Both the position numbers and the translations under genes were made by a program. Of a stretch of DNA of 64,000 bases, positions 51,662-60,128 are shown one piece after another. How positions within the stretch are numbered: position 1 is the first letter of the stretch; every line of letters starts with the position of its first letter. Under the pieces are notes generated by a model. It was not told the origin of the DNA and ran no database searches. It was given only the letters and a program-made list of their open reading frames with translations. Origin of the DNA: Pseudomonas sp. 14P_8.1_Bac3 (GTDB lineage Bacteria; Pseudomonadota; Gammaproteobacteria; Pseudomonadales; Pseudomonadaceae); the NCBI RefSeq assembly GCF_025466085.1, contig NZ_JANLOD010000078.1, positions 1 to 64,000 on the forward strand. Reading direction: 5' to 3'.

Positions 51662-52954
51662 TTGAGCATTCAACCCAGCACTTACTCACCTGACATCGCA
51701 GTGCCGAGCGACAAACGTGTCTTCGGCGGCCGCGATCTGTTTTCCCTGTGGTTCTCCCTCGGCATCGGCCTGATGGTCCTGCAGACCGGTGCGCTCCTCG
51801 CGCCAGGCCTGGGCCTGTCCGGCTCGTTGCTGGCGATCTTCCTTGGCACCCTGATCGGCGTTCTGCTGTTGGCGGCCGTCGGCGTGATCGGCAGCGACAC
51901 CGGTCTGTCCTCGATGGCCGCGCTCAAACTCAGCCTTGGGGCGAAAGGCGCCAGCCTGCCGGCGGTGCTGAACCTGCTGCAACTGATCGGTTGGGGGTCG
52001 TTCGAAATCATCGTCATGCGCGACGCCGCCAGCCTGTTGGGCGCCCGTGCGTTCAGCGAAGGCAGCCTGCTGTCGAATCCGCTGCTCTGGACCGTGTTCT
52101 TCGGTGCCCTGGCGACGTTGCTGGCCGTCAGCGGCCCGTTGACGTTCGTGCGGCAGATCCTGCGCAAGTGGGGCATCTGGCTGCTGCTGGCCGCGTGCAT
52201 CTGGCTGACCTGGAACCTGTTCGCCAAGGCCGATCTGGCCGCGTTGTGGGCGCAGGCGGGTGACGGTTCGATGCCATTTGCCGTGGGCTTCGACATCGCA
52301 ATCGCCATGCCGTTGTCGTGGCTTCCGCTGATCGCCGACTACTCGCGGTTCGGCAAGCGCGCGAAGAATGTGTTCGGCGGTACGGCCGTGGGCTTCTTCA
52401 TCGGTAACTTCTGGCTGATGAGCCTGGGCGTGGCGTACACCCTGGCGTTCGCGCCGAGCGGTGAAGTGAATGCCTTGTTGCTGGCATTGGCGGGCGCGGG
52501 CCTGGGGATTCCGTTGCTGCTTATTCTGCTGGACGAGTCGGAAAACGCCTTCGCCGATATTCACTCGGCGGCCGTTTCCAGCGGGATTCTATTGCGCTTG
52601 AAAGTCGAGCACCTGGCCTTGGCCATCGGCGTGATCTGCACCCTGATCGCCTTGTTGGCGCCATTGGCCCAGTACCAGAACTTCCTGCTGTTGATCGGCT
52701 CGGTATTCGCGCCGCTGTTCGGCGTGGTGCTGGTGGACCATTTCATCCTGCGCAAACGCGGTGCTCAGGTCGCTGCAGCCGCCTTGCGCTGGCCGGCGCT
52801 GCTCGCCTGGTTGGGCGGGGTGAGCACCTATCACTTGCTGGCCAATCTGTATCCGGACATCGGCGCAACCCTGCCGTCGTTGATTCTGGCAGGGCTGCTG
52901 CAACTGGTGCTGGGCCGGGCCTTCAGTTACGGCCGGGAAACAGCTCGGGCTTGA
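51662..52954 (+). CDS. cytX: Predicted hydroxymethylpyrimidine transporter CytX (NCS1)
   Basis: 430 residues, about 12 hydrophobic segments, of the nucleobase:cation symporter-1 family. CytX proteins are linked to thiamine genes and are thought to import HMP. Start is TTG at 51662 with GAGATAAC upstream; no ATG nearby gives the full first segment (MSIQPSTYSPDIAVPSDKRV). It follows thiC with REP elements between, so it may be co-transcribed and TPP-controlled. Its last 32 bases overlap the 3' end of the next, convergent gene. Confidence 0.85.
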   Translation: MSIQPSTYSPDIAVPSDKRVFGGRDLFSLWFSLGIGLMVLQTGALLAPGLGLSGSLLAIFLGTLIGVLLLAAVGVIGSDTGLSSMAALKLSLGAKGASLPAVLNLLQLIGWGSFEIIVMRDAASLLGARAFSEGSLLSNPLLWTVFFGALATLLAVSGPLTFVRQILRKWGIWLLLAACIWLTWNLFAKADLAALWAQAGDGSMPFAVGFDIAIAMPLSWLPLIADYSRFGKRAKNVFGGTAVGFFIGNFWLMSLGVAYTLAFAPSGEVNALLLALAGAGLGIPLLLILLDESENAFADIHSAAVSSGILLRLKVEHLALAIGVICTLIALLAPLAQYQNFLLLIGSVFAPLFGVVLVDHFILRKRGAQVAAAALRWPALLAWLGGVSTYHLLANLYPDIGATLPSLILAGLLQLVLGRAFSYGRETARA

Positions 52955-53669
52955 GAATGCCGTTCAGGCGCGGGTAGGGGATCTTCAGTTCGACGTGGCC
53001 CAGTGCGTAAGGCGCGATGGTGCTCACGTCGTACTTGAGGATCACCCCGCCGTAGGTCAGCGCCACGTTCTGGGTTTTCTGGAACGGCCAGCTCTTCACG
53101 AACTCCGCTTCCTGATCAAGCTTGGTGCTGATCAGCCAGCTGTTGTGCGCCACCTGCGCGGCTTTCCAGAACGCTTCTTCCTGCCCCGGCACCAGCATGT
53201 CCGACAGGGTCAGCACTTTATGCTGCTGGCGCGAGTAGTTAATGAAGCTGCGGCCCGGCGTGCCATGGGTGCCGCCGGTATCCAGGTAGCTGGAAAATTC
53301 GATGATCACCAAGCCGTCATGCTGCTCGCGTACCTTGGCTTGCAAATAGCTGCTGTAGCGCGGGCCGGCGGTGCGCAAAAATTCATCGCGATACGCCGCC
53401 AGCGTCGGTGCCACCGGGGCGTCGGGTGCGCTGCGGCTCATTTGCAGCAGGCGTTTTTCGATGATGCCGTCCAGTTGAGGCTCGGCGGGGAAGCGCAGCG
53501 TGTCGATATTCACCAGCGGGCAGTCAGGGGTCGTACAGCCCGGTTTCAGTTGCTCCGAGGCGTCGCGGGTGGTTTCCAGGGGCGCCCGGTAGTTGGGTTG
53601 GAACAGGCTCTGGCAAGCGCCCAGCGTCAGAGCGATTGCGGCCACGGAGGCGATTTTAAAAAGCGACAT
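52923..53669 (-). CDS. RsiV/DUF3298-family lipoprotein (PA4972-like)
   Basis: 248 residues: signal MSLFKIASVAAIALTLGAC with lipobox LGAC, then a DUF3298-type domain (YLDTGGTHGTPGRSFINYS, and a C-terminal DVSTIAPYALGHVELKIPY typical of RsiV/YdcF-like lipoproteins). Related domains bind lysozyme in Bacillus RsiV; the role here is unknown. Convergent to cytX with a 32-base antisense overlap. Confidence 0.85.
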   Translation of the reverse strand: MSLFKIASVAAIALTLGACQSLFQPNYRAPLETTRDASEQLKPGCTTPDCPLVNIDTLRFPAEPQLDGIIEKRLLQMSRSAPDAPVAPTLAAYRDEFLRTAGPRYSSYLQAKVREQHDGLVIIEFSSYLDTGGTHGTPGRSFINYSRQQHKVLTLSDMLVPGQEEAFWKAAQVAHNSWLISTKLDQEAEFVKSWPFQKTQNVALTYGGVILKYDVSTIAPYALGHVELKIPYPRLNGILKPELFPGRN

Positions 53670-53895
53670 GGGCGTCCTTCATAAAACAGGGAAAGGCGAA
53701 AAGTTAACCGCTTCGACTCTCAACGAAGCAGTCAGTTCGCCACTAAGCTAATTAGAGTTGGTTTCGCCTCAACCGTCTATCCCGCTGACGGAAAGGGGCT
53801 GCATCAAACGTCACGGGCGCGTTAGGATGGCGCGAAGTCGAGGTTGCAGGAAACACCAGGCAATCTCGTACCTGATTCTGCAAACGAGGATTGTC

Positions 53896-54513
53896 ATGAC
53901 TGATTTTGCCAACGCCATGCCGACGGCCGTTGAGATCGTTCGGCGCGAAAAGTGCTACGAGGGCTTTTACAAGCTCGACCGCGTGCACTTGCGCCACGAA
54001 TTGTTCGCCGGTGGCATGAGCCGTGAAATCAATCGGGAAGTGTTTGTTCGCCACGACGCCGTTTGCGTGCTGCCTTACGATCCAAAGCGCGACGAAGTGG
54101 TGCTGATCGAGCAGTTTCGCGTCGGCGCCATGGGCAAGACCGACAACCCGTGGCTGGTCGAACTGGTCGCCGGTCTGATCGACAAGGATGAAGTGCCGGA
54201 AGAAGTTGCTCACCGCGAAGCGCAGGAGGAAGCTGGGCTTGTATTCGGGGCGCTCTGGCCGATCACCCACTATTTTCCATCGCCGGGCGGCAGCAATGAA
54301 TTGGTGCACTTGTACCTGGGGCGTTGCGAGACCACCGGGGTCGGCGGCCTGCATGGGCTGGAGGAAGAAGCAGAAGATATCCGCGTGAAGGTCTGGGCGT
54401 TCGAAGATGCGCTGCAAGCCGTACGCGACGGGCGAATTGCCAACGCGGCCAGCATCATTGCCTTGCAATGGCTGGCATTGAACCGCGTTGAAGTGAGGGG
54501 GTTATGGTCGTAA
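53896..54513 (+). CDS. nudF: ADP-ribose pyrophosphatase, Nudix family
   Basis: NudF hydrolyses ADP-ribose to AMP and ribose-5-P. 205 residues; the Nudix box is intact: GLIDKDEVPEEVAHREAQEEAG (about residues 93-114). I chose ATG 53896 with GAGG six bases upstream; the open frame to 53758 adds residues without a start signal. It heads the nudF-yqiB-cpdA-yqiA-parE group conserved in gamma-proteobacteria and overlaps the next gene by 10 bases. Confidence 0.94.
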   Translation: MTDFANAMPTAVEIVRREKCYEGFYKLDRVHLRHELFAGGMSREINREVFVRHDAVCVLPYDPKRDEVVLIEQFRVGAMGKTDNPWLVELVAGLIDKDEVPEEVAHREAQEEAGLVFGALWPITHYFPSPGGSNELVHLYLGRCETTGVGGLHGLEEEAEDIRVKVWAFEDALQAVRDGRIANAASIIALQWLALNRVEVRGLWS

Positions 54514-54956
54514 ACAAGCTGCGCGATCGCTACAGGGTTGACCTGGTGGGGCTGCAGGCCTCCTGCGAGGCCAACTACGCGCGCCTGATGCGACTGCTGC
54601 CGGATATGCGCAACGAACCGGCGGCGCGGCGCATTGCCGTGAGCCATGGCGAGCAGATCCTCGGCGTGCTGGCCCTCGAAGTGCTGCAGGTCTGTCCGTA
54701 CACCACGACCCTGCAGGTGCGCCAGGAGCACAGCCTGCCCTGGCTGCCGGTGCCGCAACTGGAAGTCCAGGTCTATCACGACGCGTGTATGGCCGAAGTG
54801 GTCAGCGCCGAACATGCACGACGCTTTCGCGGCATCTATCCTTACCCGAACGCCGCGATGCATCAGCCGGACGAAAAAGCCCAGCTGAACATGTTTCTGG
54901 GGGAGTGGCTCAGCCATTGCCTGGCGCTGGGGCATGAATACGAAGTCGTTCGCTAG
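54504..54956 (+). CDS. yqiB: DUF1249 family protein (YqiB-like)
   Basis: 150 residues of the conserved YqiB family (CEANYARLMRLLPD, LPVPQLEVQVYHDACMAEVV, IYPYPNAAMHQPDEKAQLNMFL). Function unknown, but always next to nudF and cpdA in enterobacteria and pseudomonads. ATG overlaps nudF by 10 bases. Confidence 0.88.
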   Translation: MVVNKLRDRYRVDLVGLQASCEANYARLMRLLPDMRNEPAARRIAVSHGEQILGVLALEVLQVCPYTTTLQVRQEHSLPWLPVPQLEVQVYHDACMAEVVSAEHARRFRGIYPYPNAAMHQPDEKAQLNMFLGEWLSHCLALGHEYEVVR

Positions 54957-55054
54957 TTGTGAACTGCGTCCGGTTCACGGGTTTCCCCTTTTGATCGTCC
55001 CCCAGCATAATCGCGGCATTCCCTTTATCCCGTGTTCAGCCCTGGGAGAACGCC

Positions 55055-55870
55055 TTGCCGAGCGTATCCACATTGACCACCGCCGATCCGGCGTTGCTGG
55101 TGCAACTGTCCGACAGTCATCTGTTTGCCGAGGCCGACGGTACGTTGCTGGGCATGAACACGCGCGACAGCCTGCAAAAGGTCATCGAACTGGTCCGGCG
55201 GCAACAGCCGCAGATCGACCTGATCATCGCCAGTGGCGATATTTCCCAGGACGGCACGCTGGAGTCCTACCAGCAGTTTCGTCACCTGACCCGTCGGCTC
55301 GATGCGCCGGCGCGCTGGATTCCCGGCAATCACGATGAGCCGCAGGTCATGGCCGAGGCCGCAGTGCAAAGCGCGCTGCTGGAACCGGTGGTGGACATCG
55401 GCAACTGGCGGGTCACGTTGCTTGACTCGGCCGTGCCGGGCTCGGTGCCGGGGTATTTGCAGGACGAGCAGTTGCAGCTGCTCGCCCGGTCGTTGAGTGA
55501 AGCCCCGGAGCGTCATCATCTGGTGTGCTTCCACCATCACCCGGTATCGATCGGTTGCCCGTGGATGGAGCCGATTGGTTTGCGCAATCCCGACGGACTG
55601 TTCGCCGTGCTGGACCGCTTTCCCCAGGTCCGCGCCGTCCTGTGGGGGCATGTGCACCAGGAAATCGACCAGATGCGCGACGATGTGCGGTTGCTGGCAT
55701 CGCCATCGACCTGCATTCAGTTCGAGCCGCGCAGTGAGGACTTCAAGGTCGGCGAACAGGCGCCGGGGTATCGCTGGTTGCGGTTGATGCCGGACGGGCA
55801 GATTGAAACCGGGGTGGAACGGGTCACCGGCTTCGATTTTCAGGTGGATTACGGCTCTAACGGCTACTGA
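55055..55870 (+). CDS. cpdA: 3',5'-cyclic-AMP phosphodiesterase CpdA
   Basis: CpdA lowers cAMP and so limits Vfr/CRP signalling. 271 residues of the class III metallophosphoesterase fold: QLSDSHLF, ASGDISQDG, GNHDEP, CFHHHPVSIG and WGHVHQE give the bimetal site in order. Start is TTG 55055 with GGGAGAA about 8 bases upstream; no ATG is available before the first strand. An inverted REP pair separates it from yqiA. Confidence 0.95.
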   Translation: MPSVSTLTTADPALLVQLSDSHLFAEADGTLLGMNTRDSLQKVIELVRRQQPQIDLIIASGDISQDGTLESYQQFRHLTRRLDAPARWIPGNHDEPQVMAEAAVQSALLEPVVDIGNWRVTLLDSAVPGSVPGYLQDEQLQLLARSLSEAPERHHLVCFHHHPVSIGCPWMEPIGLRNPDGLFAVLDRFPQVRAVLWGHVHQEIDQMRDDVRLLASPSTCIQFEPRSEDFKVGEQAPGYRWLRLMPDGQIETGVERVTGFDFQVDYGSNGY

Positions 55871-55886
55871 ATATCTGCGGTGCTGC

Positions 55887-55963
55887 CATCGCCAGCAGGC
55901 TGGCTCCCACATTGAATCAGGGTTGTGTACAGATCCCTGTGGGAGCCAGCCTGCTGGCGATGG
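55887..55963. repeat. Inverted REP pair (GCCAGC family)
   Basis: CATCGCCAGCAGGCTGGCTC from 55887 and the opposing GAGCCAGCCTGCTGGCGATG ending at 55962 lie between cpdA and yqiA. Confidence 0.9.
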
Positions 55964-56056
55964 CGTCCGCTCGGGCGACATGAACTCCACGGATATCCCC
56001 GATTCTCCCGACACCCTGTAAACTCCGCCTCTTTACCCGACGCACAGGGAGTTCAA

Positions 56057-56665
56057 ATGTCCGGTTCGATCCTTTACATCCACGGTTTCAACAGCGCCCC
56101 CGCCTCGCAAAAGGCCACGCAGTTGGTGCAGGTGATGGAGCGTCTGGGCTTGAGCGACCAACTGCGGGTGCCGGCCTTGCATCACCATCCACGCGAGGCC
56201 ATCGGTCAGCTGGAGCAGGCGATTTCCGAGCTTGGGCGGCCACTGCTGGTCGGCAGCTCACTCGGCGGCTACTATGCGACTCACCTGGCCGAGCGCCATG
56301 GCCTCAAGGCCCTGTTGATCAACCCTGCCGTCAGTCCGCACCGGATGTTCGACGGGTATCTGGGGACGCAGAAAAACCTGTATACCGATGAGGCCTGGGA
56401 ATTGACCCACGACCACGTGACGGCCCTGGCCGAACTGGAAGTGCCGGCGCCCCGGGATCCGCAGCGTTACCAGGTGTGGTTGCAGACCGGTGACGAAACG
56501 CTGGATTATCGCCTCGCCCAGCAGTATTACCGGGCCTGTGCCTTGCGTATCCAGGCTGGCGGCGACCATGGTTTCCAGGGTTTTGCCGAGCGATTGCCGG
56601 CAATGCTGAGTTTTGCCGGCATCGGCGCAGATTTGTATCAGGCGATTGATTTCACGGCACTGTGA
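56057..56665 (+). CDS. yqiA: YqiA/YcfP family alpha/beta-hydrolase (esterase)
   Basis: 202 residues of the YqiA esterase family: SILYIHGFNSAP, the nucleophile elbow GSSLGGYYATH and a late GGDHGFQGF with the catalytic His. Substrate in vivo unknown; the E. coli protein cleaves palmitoyl-CoA and short esters. ATG 56057 preceded by AGGGAG. It lies directly before parE, as in E. coli. Confidence 0.9.
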   Translation: MSGSILYIHGFNSAPASQKATQLVQVMERLGLSDQLRVPALHHHPREAIGQLEQAISELGRPLLVGSSLGGYYATHLAERHGLKALLINPAVSPHRMFDGYLGTQKNLYTDEAWELTHDHVTALAELEVPAPRDPQRYQVWLQTGDETLDYRLAQQYYRACALRIQAGGDHGFQGFAERLPAMLSFAGIGADLYQAIDFTAL

Positions 56666-56706
56666 GCCATCGCCTCTTTTTCACCGACATTTGACGACGA
56701 GAACCC

Positions 56707-58611
56707 ATGGCCACTCCCAGCGCTAGCTCTTATAACGCAGACGCCATCGAAGTCCTCTCGGGCCTCGACCCGGTGCGCAAACGCCCCGGCATGTACACCG
56801 ACACCAGTCGGCCGAACCACCTCGCCCAGGAAGTCATCGACAACAGCGTCGACGAGGCCTTGGCCGGGCACGCGACGTCGGTGCAGGTCATCCTGCACGC
56901 CGATCACTCCCTGGAAGTCAGCGATGACGGCCGTGGCATGCCGGTGGACATTCACCCGGAAGAGGGCGTGTCGGGCGTCGAGCTGATCCTCACCAAGCTC
57001 CACGCGGGCGGCAAGTTTTCCAACAAGAACTACCAGTTCTCCGGCGGTCTGCACGGGGTGGGTATTTCCGTGGTCAACGCCTTGTCGACCGAAGTCCGGG
57101 TGCGCGTCAAGCGTGACGGCAACGAATACCAGATGACCTTCGCCGACGGTTACAAGAAAACCGAGCTGGAAGTGGTCGGCACCGTCGGCAAGCGCAACAC
57201 CGGCACCAGTGTGTTCTTCGCGCCGGACCCGAAGTACTTCGATTCACCGAAATTCTCCATCAGCCGCCTCAAGCACGTGCTCAAGGCCAAGGCCGTGCTG
57301 TGCCCGGGGCTGCTGGTCAGCTTTGAAGACAAGGCCACCGGCGAGAAAGTCGAATGGCACTACGAAGACGGCCTGCGCTCCTACCTGGTCGATGCGGTCA
57401 GCGAATTCGAACGCCTGCCCGACGAGCCATTCTGCGGCAGCCTCGCCGGTAATAAGGAAGCGGTCGACTGGGCGCTGCTGTGGTTGCCGGAAGGTGGCGA
57501 CAGTGTTCAGGAAAGCTACGTCAACCTGATCCCGACGGCCCAGGGCGGTACGCACGTCAACGGCCTGCGCCAGGGCCTGCTCGACGCGATGCGCGAATTC
57601 TGTGAATTCCGCAGCCTGCTGCCGCGTGGCGTAAAGCTCGCGCCGGAAGACGTCTGGGAGCGTATTGCCTTCGTCCTGTCGATGAAAATGCAGGAGCCGC
57701 AATTCTCCGGCCAGACCAAAGAGCGTCTGTCGTCCCGTGAAGCCGCGGCGTTCGTCTCCGGCGTGGTCAAGGACGCGTTCAGCCTGTGGCTCAACGCCCA
57801 CCCGGAAACCGGCATGCTCCTGGCCGAGCTGGCGATCAACAACGCCGGCCGTCGCCTGAAAGCCAGCAAGAAAGTCGAGCGCAAGCGCATCACCCAAGGG
57901 CCGGCGTTGCCGGGCAAGCTCGCCGATTGCGCCGGCCAGGACCCGATGCGTTCCGAGCTGTTTCTCGTGGAAGGTGATTCTGCTGGCGGCTCCGCCAAAC
58001 AAGCGCGGGACAAAGAGTTTCAAGCGATCCTGCCGTTGCGCGGCAAGATCCTGAACACCTGGGAAGTCGACGGCAGCGAAGTGCTGGCCAGCCAGGAGGT
58101 GCACAACATCGCCGTGGCCATCGGGGTCGATCCCGGCGCGGCGGACATGAGCCAGCTGCGTTACGGCAAGATCTGCATCCTCGCCGACGCCGACTCCGAC
58201 GGCCTGCACATCGCCACGCTGCTGTGCGCGTTGTTCGTCCAGCATTTCCGCCCGTTGGTGGATGCCGGTCACGTCTACGTAGCGATGCCGCCGCTGTACC
58301 GTATCGACCTGGGCAAAGAAATCTACTACGCCCTCGACGAAGCCGAACGTGACGGCATTCTCGATCGTCTGGTGGCCGAGAAGAAACGCGGCAAGCCGCA
58401 GGTCACGCGATTCAAGGGCCTGGGTGAAATGAACCCGCCGCAACTGCGCGAAACCACCATGGACCCGAACACCCGGCGACTGGTGCAACTGACCCTGGAC
58501 GATTTCGCCGCAACCTCGGAAATGATGGACATGTTGCTGGCGAAGAAACGCGCCGGCGACCGTAAATCCTGGCTTGAGTCCAAAGGCAACCTCGCCGAGG
58601 TTCTTGGCTGA
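56707..58611 (+). CDS. parE: DNA topoisomerase IV subunit B
   Basis: ATPase subunit of topoisomerase IV, which unlinks daughter chromosomes. 634 residues with GHKL ATP-site residues (VIDNSVDEAL, LHGVGISVVNAL) and a TOPRIM domain starting at EGDSAGG (~422). One-base overlap with the next gene. Targeted by quinolones together with ParC. Confidence 0.98.
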   Translation: MATPSASSYNADAIEVLSGLDPVRKRPGMYTDTSRPNHLAQEVIDNSVDEALAGHATSVQVILHADHSLEVSDDGRGMPVDIHPEEGVSGVELILTKLHAGGKFSNKNYQFSGGLHGVGISVVNALSTEVRVRVKRDGNEYQMTFADGYKKTELEVVGTVGKRNTGTSVFFAPDPKYFDSPKFSISRLKHVLKAKAVLCPGLLVSFEDKATGEKVEWHYEDGLRSYLVDAVSEFERLPDEPFCGSLAGNKEAVDWALLWLPEGGDSVQESYVNLIPTAQGGTHVNGLRQGLLDAMREFCEFRSLLPRGVKLAPEDVWERIAFVLSMKMQEPQFSGQTKERLSSREAAAFVSGVVKDAFSLWLNAHPETGMLLAELAINNAGRRLKASKKVERKRITQGPALPGKLADCAGQDPMRSELFLVEGDSAGGSAKQARDKEFQAILPLRGKILNTWEVDGSEVLASQEVHNIAVAIGVDPGAADMSQLRYGKICILADADSDGLHIATLLCALFVQHFRPLVDAGHVYVAMPPLYRIDLGKEIYYALDEAERDGILDRLVAEKKRGKPQVTRFKGLGEMNPPQLRETTMDPNTRRLVQLTLDDFAATSEMMDMLLAKKRAGDRKSWLESKGNLAEVLG

Positions 58612-59600
58612 TGCGGGTTGGCTTGGCCCTGGCGTGTGCGTTACTTCTGACCTCGGTGACGGCGTTTGCCGAACCGGCACCGGAGTTGCGCCTGTTATCC
58701 GAACATCCCGTGGAGGGCATGCGCGGCGGCAACCTGTCGGGGTTGGCTCAGTGTGGCAAGGACTTGTGGACGATTTCCGATCGCGACGACGATCAGATCT
58801 ACCGTCTCAAGACCGGCGATACGGTCTGGCAGGCTGAAACCGTGCACATCGACGTGCCGCCGGTGCCGGACAGCGGGCTGCCCTGGGGCTTGCGTTCGCG
58901 GACCTGGGCGGCCGCCTTCGTGCGCGGCGGCGACCTGGATTTCGAGGGCATCACCTGCGACAGCGCGGGCAATCGCTACCTCGTCAGCGAGTCCCATGCC
59001 GCGGTGCTGCAAGTGCCGGTGGTCGGTCCCGTCTCGTGGTTGAAGATCTCGCCAATGCTGGTCCGCGAAGCGCGGGCCAGTGGCATGCTCTTGCATTTCA
59101 ACGCCCTGTTCGAGGGCCTGGCGATCAACCCGGCAGGCGATCAGTTGTGGCTGGCCGCGGAGCGCGAGCGCCGGGGTTTGCTGACGATCAAGCGTCAGCA
59201 GACGGTTTGGGATTGCGATGGCGGCTGTGTGCTGCTGAGCGAAGCCGGGATGGAGATGCAGCCCGCGCAGTTTGATAAGGCTAAAGCGGTCTCGCGGGAC
59301 TTTGCCGACTTGTCATTGTTCAACGGCAAGCTGTTTACCCTGGAGCGCAACGCGTTCCAGATTTGCCGCCGCGACGCAACGACGGCCAAGGTGGAGCGTT
59401 GCTGGTCGTTTGCCAGGGACGCGTTGCAGGACGGTCGTCAATATCCGCAGGCGTATGGCCTGGCGGAAGCGTTGGTCGTGGATGCGGAGGGCGCCTGGAT
59501 CGGCATCGACAACAACGATGGTGCCCGTGACGACGGTGAGATTCGCCCGATTGTCTGGCGTTTCGCCGCGCCTGAAGGTGGCTGGAGCGCCAGGCCATGA
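58611..59600 (+). CDS. Exported esterase-like phytase-domain protein (PA4966)
   Basis: 329 residues with signal peptide MRVGLALACALLLTSVTAFA and a mature chain of the phytase-like 'esterase-like activity' family (GLAQCGKDLWTISDRDDDQIYRL, DFEGITCD). Predicted periplasmic beta-propeller; substrate unknown. ATG overlaps the parE stop; the stop overlaps the following gene by 4 bases, so it is in the parE-parC operon. Confidence 0.85.
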   Translation: MRVGLALACALLLTSVTAFAEPAPELRLLSEHPVEGMRGGNLSGLAQCGKDLWTISDRDDDQIYRLKTGDTVWQAETVHIDVPPVPDSGLPWGLRSRTWAAAFVRGGDLDFEGITCDSAGNRYLVSESHAAVLQVPVVGPVSWLKISPMLVREARASGMLLHFNALFEGLAINPAGDQLWLAAERERRGLLTIKRQQTVWDCDGGCVLLSEAGMEMQPAQFDKAKAVSRDFADLSLFNGKLFTLERNAFQICRRDATTAKVERCWSFARDALQDGRQYPQAYGLAEALVVDAEGAWIGIDNNDGARDDGEIRPIVWRFAAPEGGWSARP

Positions 59601-60121
59601 CCCCGCAAACGCCGGGCAAGCGCGCCGGTCGGGTGTTTATGGTGCTGGCGTGGTGCGCGGGACTGTTTTTGGCAACGCGGTTTTTCGGTGATTGGGAAGC
59701 GCGTCAGGAAAATCCCAACGTCGTCGTCAGCTCGGAACAGGGCGACGGTTTTATCGAAGTGAAACTGGTCAGCAATCACCAGGGACATTTCGTCGCCAGC
59801 GGCCAGATCAATGGCCAGCCGGTGGATTTCATGCTGGACACCGGGGCGACCGACGTATCGATCCCGGCGGAAATGGCCAAGCGGCTGAAACTCGAAGAGG
59901 GCTTCGGCGTGACCCTGAGCACGGCAAATGGCCTGAGCCAGGGTTATCGAACCCGCATTGACCGTTTGCAGGTGGGTGACATCGTGTTGCGCGACGTGCG
60001 CGCGCTGGTCGCGCCCGGCCTGGATGGCAATCAGGTGCTGCTCGGTATGAGCGCGCTGAACAAACTTGAATTTACCCAGCGCGGTGGCACCATGCTGCTG
60101 CGCCAGACAACGAACCGATGA
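59597..60121 (+). CDS. Clan AA aspartic protease, TIGR02281 type (PA4965)
   Basis: 174 residues: one N-terminal membrane segment (VFMVLAWCAGLFLATRFFG) and a retropepsin-like domain with the catalytic DTGATDVSIP and a LLGMSALNKLEF strand. Typical of small membrane-bound retropepsin-fold proteins found next to parC in pseudomonads. Function in the cell is unknown. Ends 7 bases before parC. Confidence 0.85.
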   Translation: MTPQTPGKRAGRVFMVLAWCAGLFLATRFFGDWEARQENPNVVVSSEQGDGFIEVKLVSNHQGHFVASGQINGQPVDFMLDTGATDVSIPAEMAKRLKLEEGFGVTLSTANGLSQGYRTRIDRLQVGDIVLRDVRALVAPGLDGNQVLLGMSALNKLEFTQRGGTMLLRQTTNR

Positions 60122-60128
60122 GGCCCGC

